Source: Phycisphaerales bacterium UBA2402 (GTDB lineage Bacteria; Planctomycetota; Phycisphaerae; Phycisphaerales; UBA1924). From it: a stretch of DNA of 8,625 bases. The stretch is from positions 3,972 to 12,596 of the forward strand of contig DDSA01000029.1 in NCBI GenBank assembly GCA_002343715.1, read 5' to 3'. A program made the position numbers and the translations under genes. This document shows positions 8,033 through 8,625 of the stretch, one piece after another. Below the pieces are notes generated by a model that searched no databases, was not told the origin of the DNA, and was given only the letters and a program-made list of their open reading frames with translations. How positions within the stretch are numbered: position 1 is the first letter of the stretch; each line of letters begins with the position of its first letter.

Positions 8033-8461
8033 TCAGTCTTCGGCGGCGACATAACTGATACGGGTGAACCCCGCATCCTTGCAGGCCTGCAGCGCCAGGG
8101 CCGTGTCGGCGATCACCGCATCGGGGCCGGAGCGGATCACCACGCCGGGCTCCTTGGGAAGTTGCGAGAGGATGTCCACCAGTTCTTCGCGGCCGGTGAT
8201 GGTGCGCTCGCCCATGCGATACACACCCCGGCCACCGCTGCGAAGCACGTGAAGCGTTGTCGCGCGCACCGCCCCCGCCCCACCCGGGCCGGCCTTCTGT
8301 GTCGCCAGCGTCGCCGAGAGTTCGCGCTCCTGCTCGGCCAGGTTTCCGGCGATCATGAAATACATGAGCAGAAAAAGCACCACGTCGATGAGCGCGATCA
8401 GCGGCAGGCGCAGGTGGGCCGGGTCGATGCGGGATCGGCCCCGCCGTCGGACGATCATCAT
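8033..8461 (-). CDS. ExbD/TolR-family biopolymer transport protein (second of two)
   Basis: ExbD/TolR proteins pair with ExbB/TolQ to form a proton-driven inner-membrane motor energising envelope processes. This 142-residue product has the usual plan: a short basic N-terminus, one membrane helix at about 19-38 (LPLIALIDVVLFLLMYFMI) containing Asp26 at the place of the conserved proton-carrying aspartate, a linker, and a small periplasmic domain. The C-terminal domain is divergent: VVIRSGPDAV (107-116) replaces the usual RADRD-type strand, while ACKDAGFTRISYV (126-138) keeps the AG turn and last strand. A Gly/Ala-rich linker lies at about 58-66. ATG at 8461 has GGAGGG 6 nt upstream (8468-8473); the ATG three bases further in is possible but less well spaced. 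It overlaps the preceding gene by ATGA. The substrate system (TonB, Tol or other) cannot be told from this window. Confidence 0.88.
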   Translation of the reverse strand: MMIVRRRGRSRIDPAHLRLPLIALIDVVLFLLMYFMIAGNLAEQERELSATLATQKAGPGGAGAVRATTLHVLRSGGRGVYRMGERTITGREELVDILSQLPKEPGVVIRSGPDAVIADTALALQACKDAGFTRISYVAAED

Positions 8462-8625
8462 GGCGCGCCCTCCGGGCTGGTGCCCAGCGACACGGTCTTG
8501 ATCCCCGCGCGCGAGAGCACGGCGCAGACCCTGCCGAACGCCGCGGGGGGCGCATCCCGATCCGCCCGCACCACGACGCGGATCGGGCCGGGAACGCCCT
8601 TCACCTCGGCGGCGGCGGCGGCCTG
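8458..8625 (-). CDS. ExbD/TolR-family protein, C-terminal end (first of two, partial)
   Basis: The frame enters from the right edge on the minus strand and ends with TGA at 8460-8458, giving about 55 residues. After an Ala-rich start it reads PIRVVVRADRDAPPAAFGRV, then a helix and AGIKTVSLGTSPEGAP. This is the standard ExbD/TolR C-terminal domain: a strand, the RADRDAP motif, a helix, the AG turn, and a final strand ending near T-S/R-P. The N-terminus with its membrane helix lies outside the window. Its stop overlaps the start of the next exbD by four bases (ATGA), which indicates cotranscription and coupled translation. An ExbB/TolQ-type gene is expected further upstream. Confidence 0.85.
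   Translation of the reverse strand, partial: QAAAAAEVKGVPGPIRVVVRADRDAPPAAFGRVCAVLSRAGIKTVSLGTSPEGAP

Overview
The window is GC-rich throughout, with codon third positions dominated by G and C. Its gene content fits a planctomycete, possibly Phycisphaerae-like. The pointers are a giant membrane protein joining a kinase-like domain to an FGE-sulfatase (SUMF1-type) fold, tandem ExbD/TolR genes, an H-X9-DG/pseudopilin-like protein, and a nuoB outside any nuo operon. The lineage is inferred from gene content only; there is no rRNA in the window.

Layout: (1) 1-257, plus strand, is the 3' end of an unrecognised protein. (2) 258-411 is a non-coding gap with one weak hairpin. (3) 412-4338, plus, encodes a 1308-residue single-pass membrane protein: N-terminal divergent kinase fold, one transmembrane helix, about 680 residues of Ala-rich helical linker, C-terminal FGE-sulfatase fold. 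(4) 4411-4935, plus, is a small two-helix membrane protein with no recognised family. (5) 5031-7439, plus, is a compact cluster of metK, nuoB and an rluA-type pseudouridine synthase. metK and nuoB are 21 nt apart, and nuoB abuts rluA as TGAATG. A hairpin followed by TTTT lies just before the metK ribosome binding site. (6) 7473-8625, minus strand and convergent with the cluster, reads from the right edge as the end of one exbD-like gene, a second exbD-like gene overlapping it by ATGA, and a pseudopilin-like protein 11 nt later.

The metK-nuoB-rluA cluster is housekeeping: S-adenosylmethionine synthesis, complex I electron transfer and RNA modification. The minus-strand genes look like part of a proton-driven TonB/Tol-type or planctomycete envelope operon; the ExbB-like partner would be expected upstream, beyond the right edge. 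The most unusual object is the kinase-like/FGE protein. Its kinase domain has lost the glycine loop and most of the activation segment, and its FGE domain lacks the catalytic cysteines. It is therefore better read as a transmembrane binding or signalling scaffold than as two enzymes. No RNA genes, insertion sequences, CRISPR arrays or phage genes were seen.
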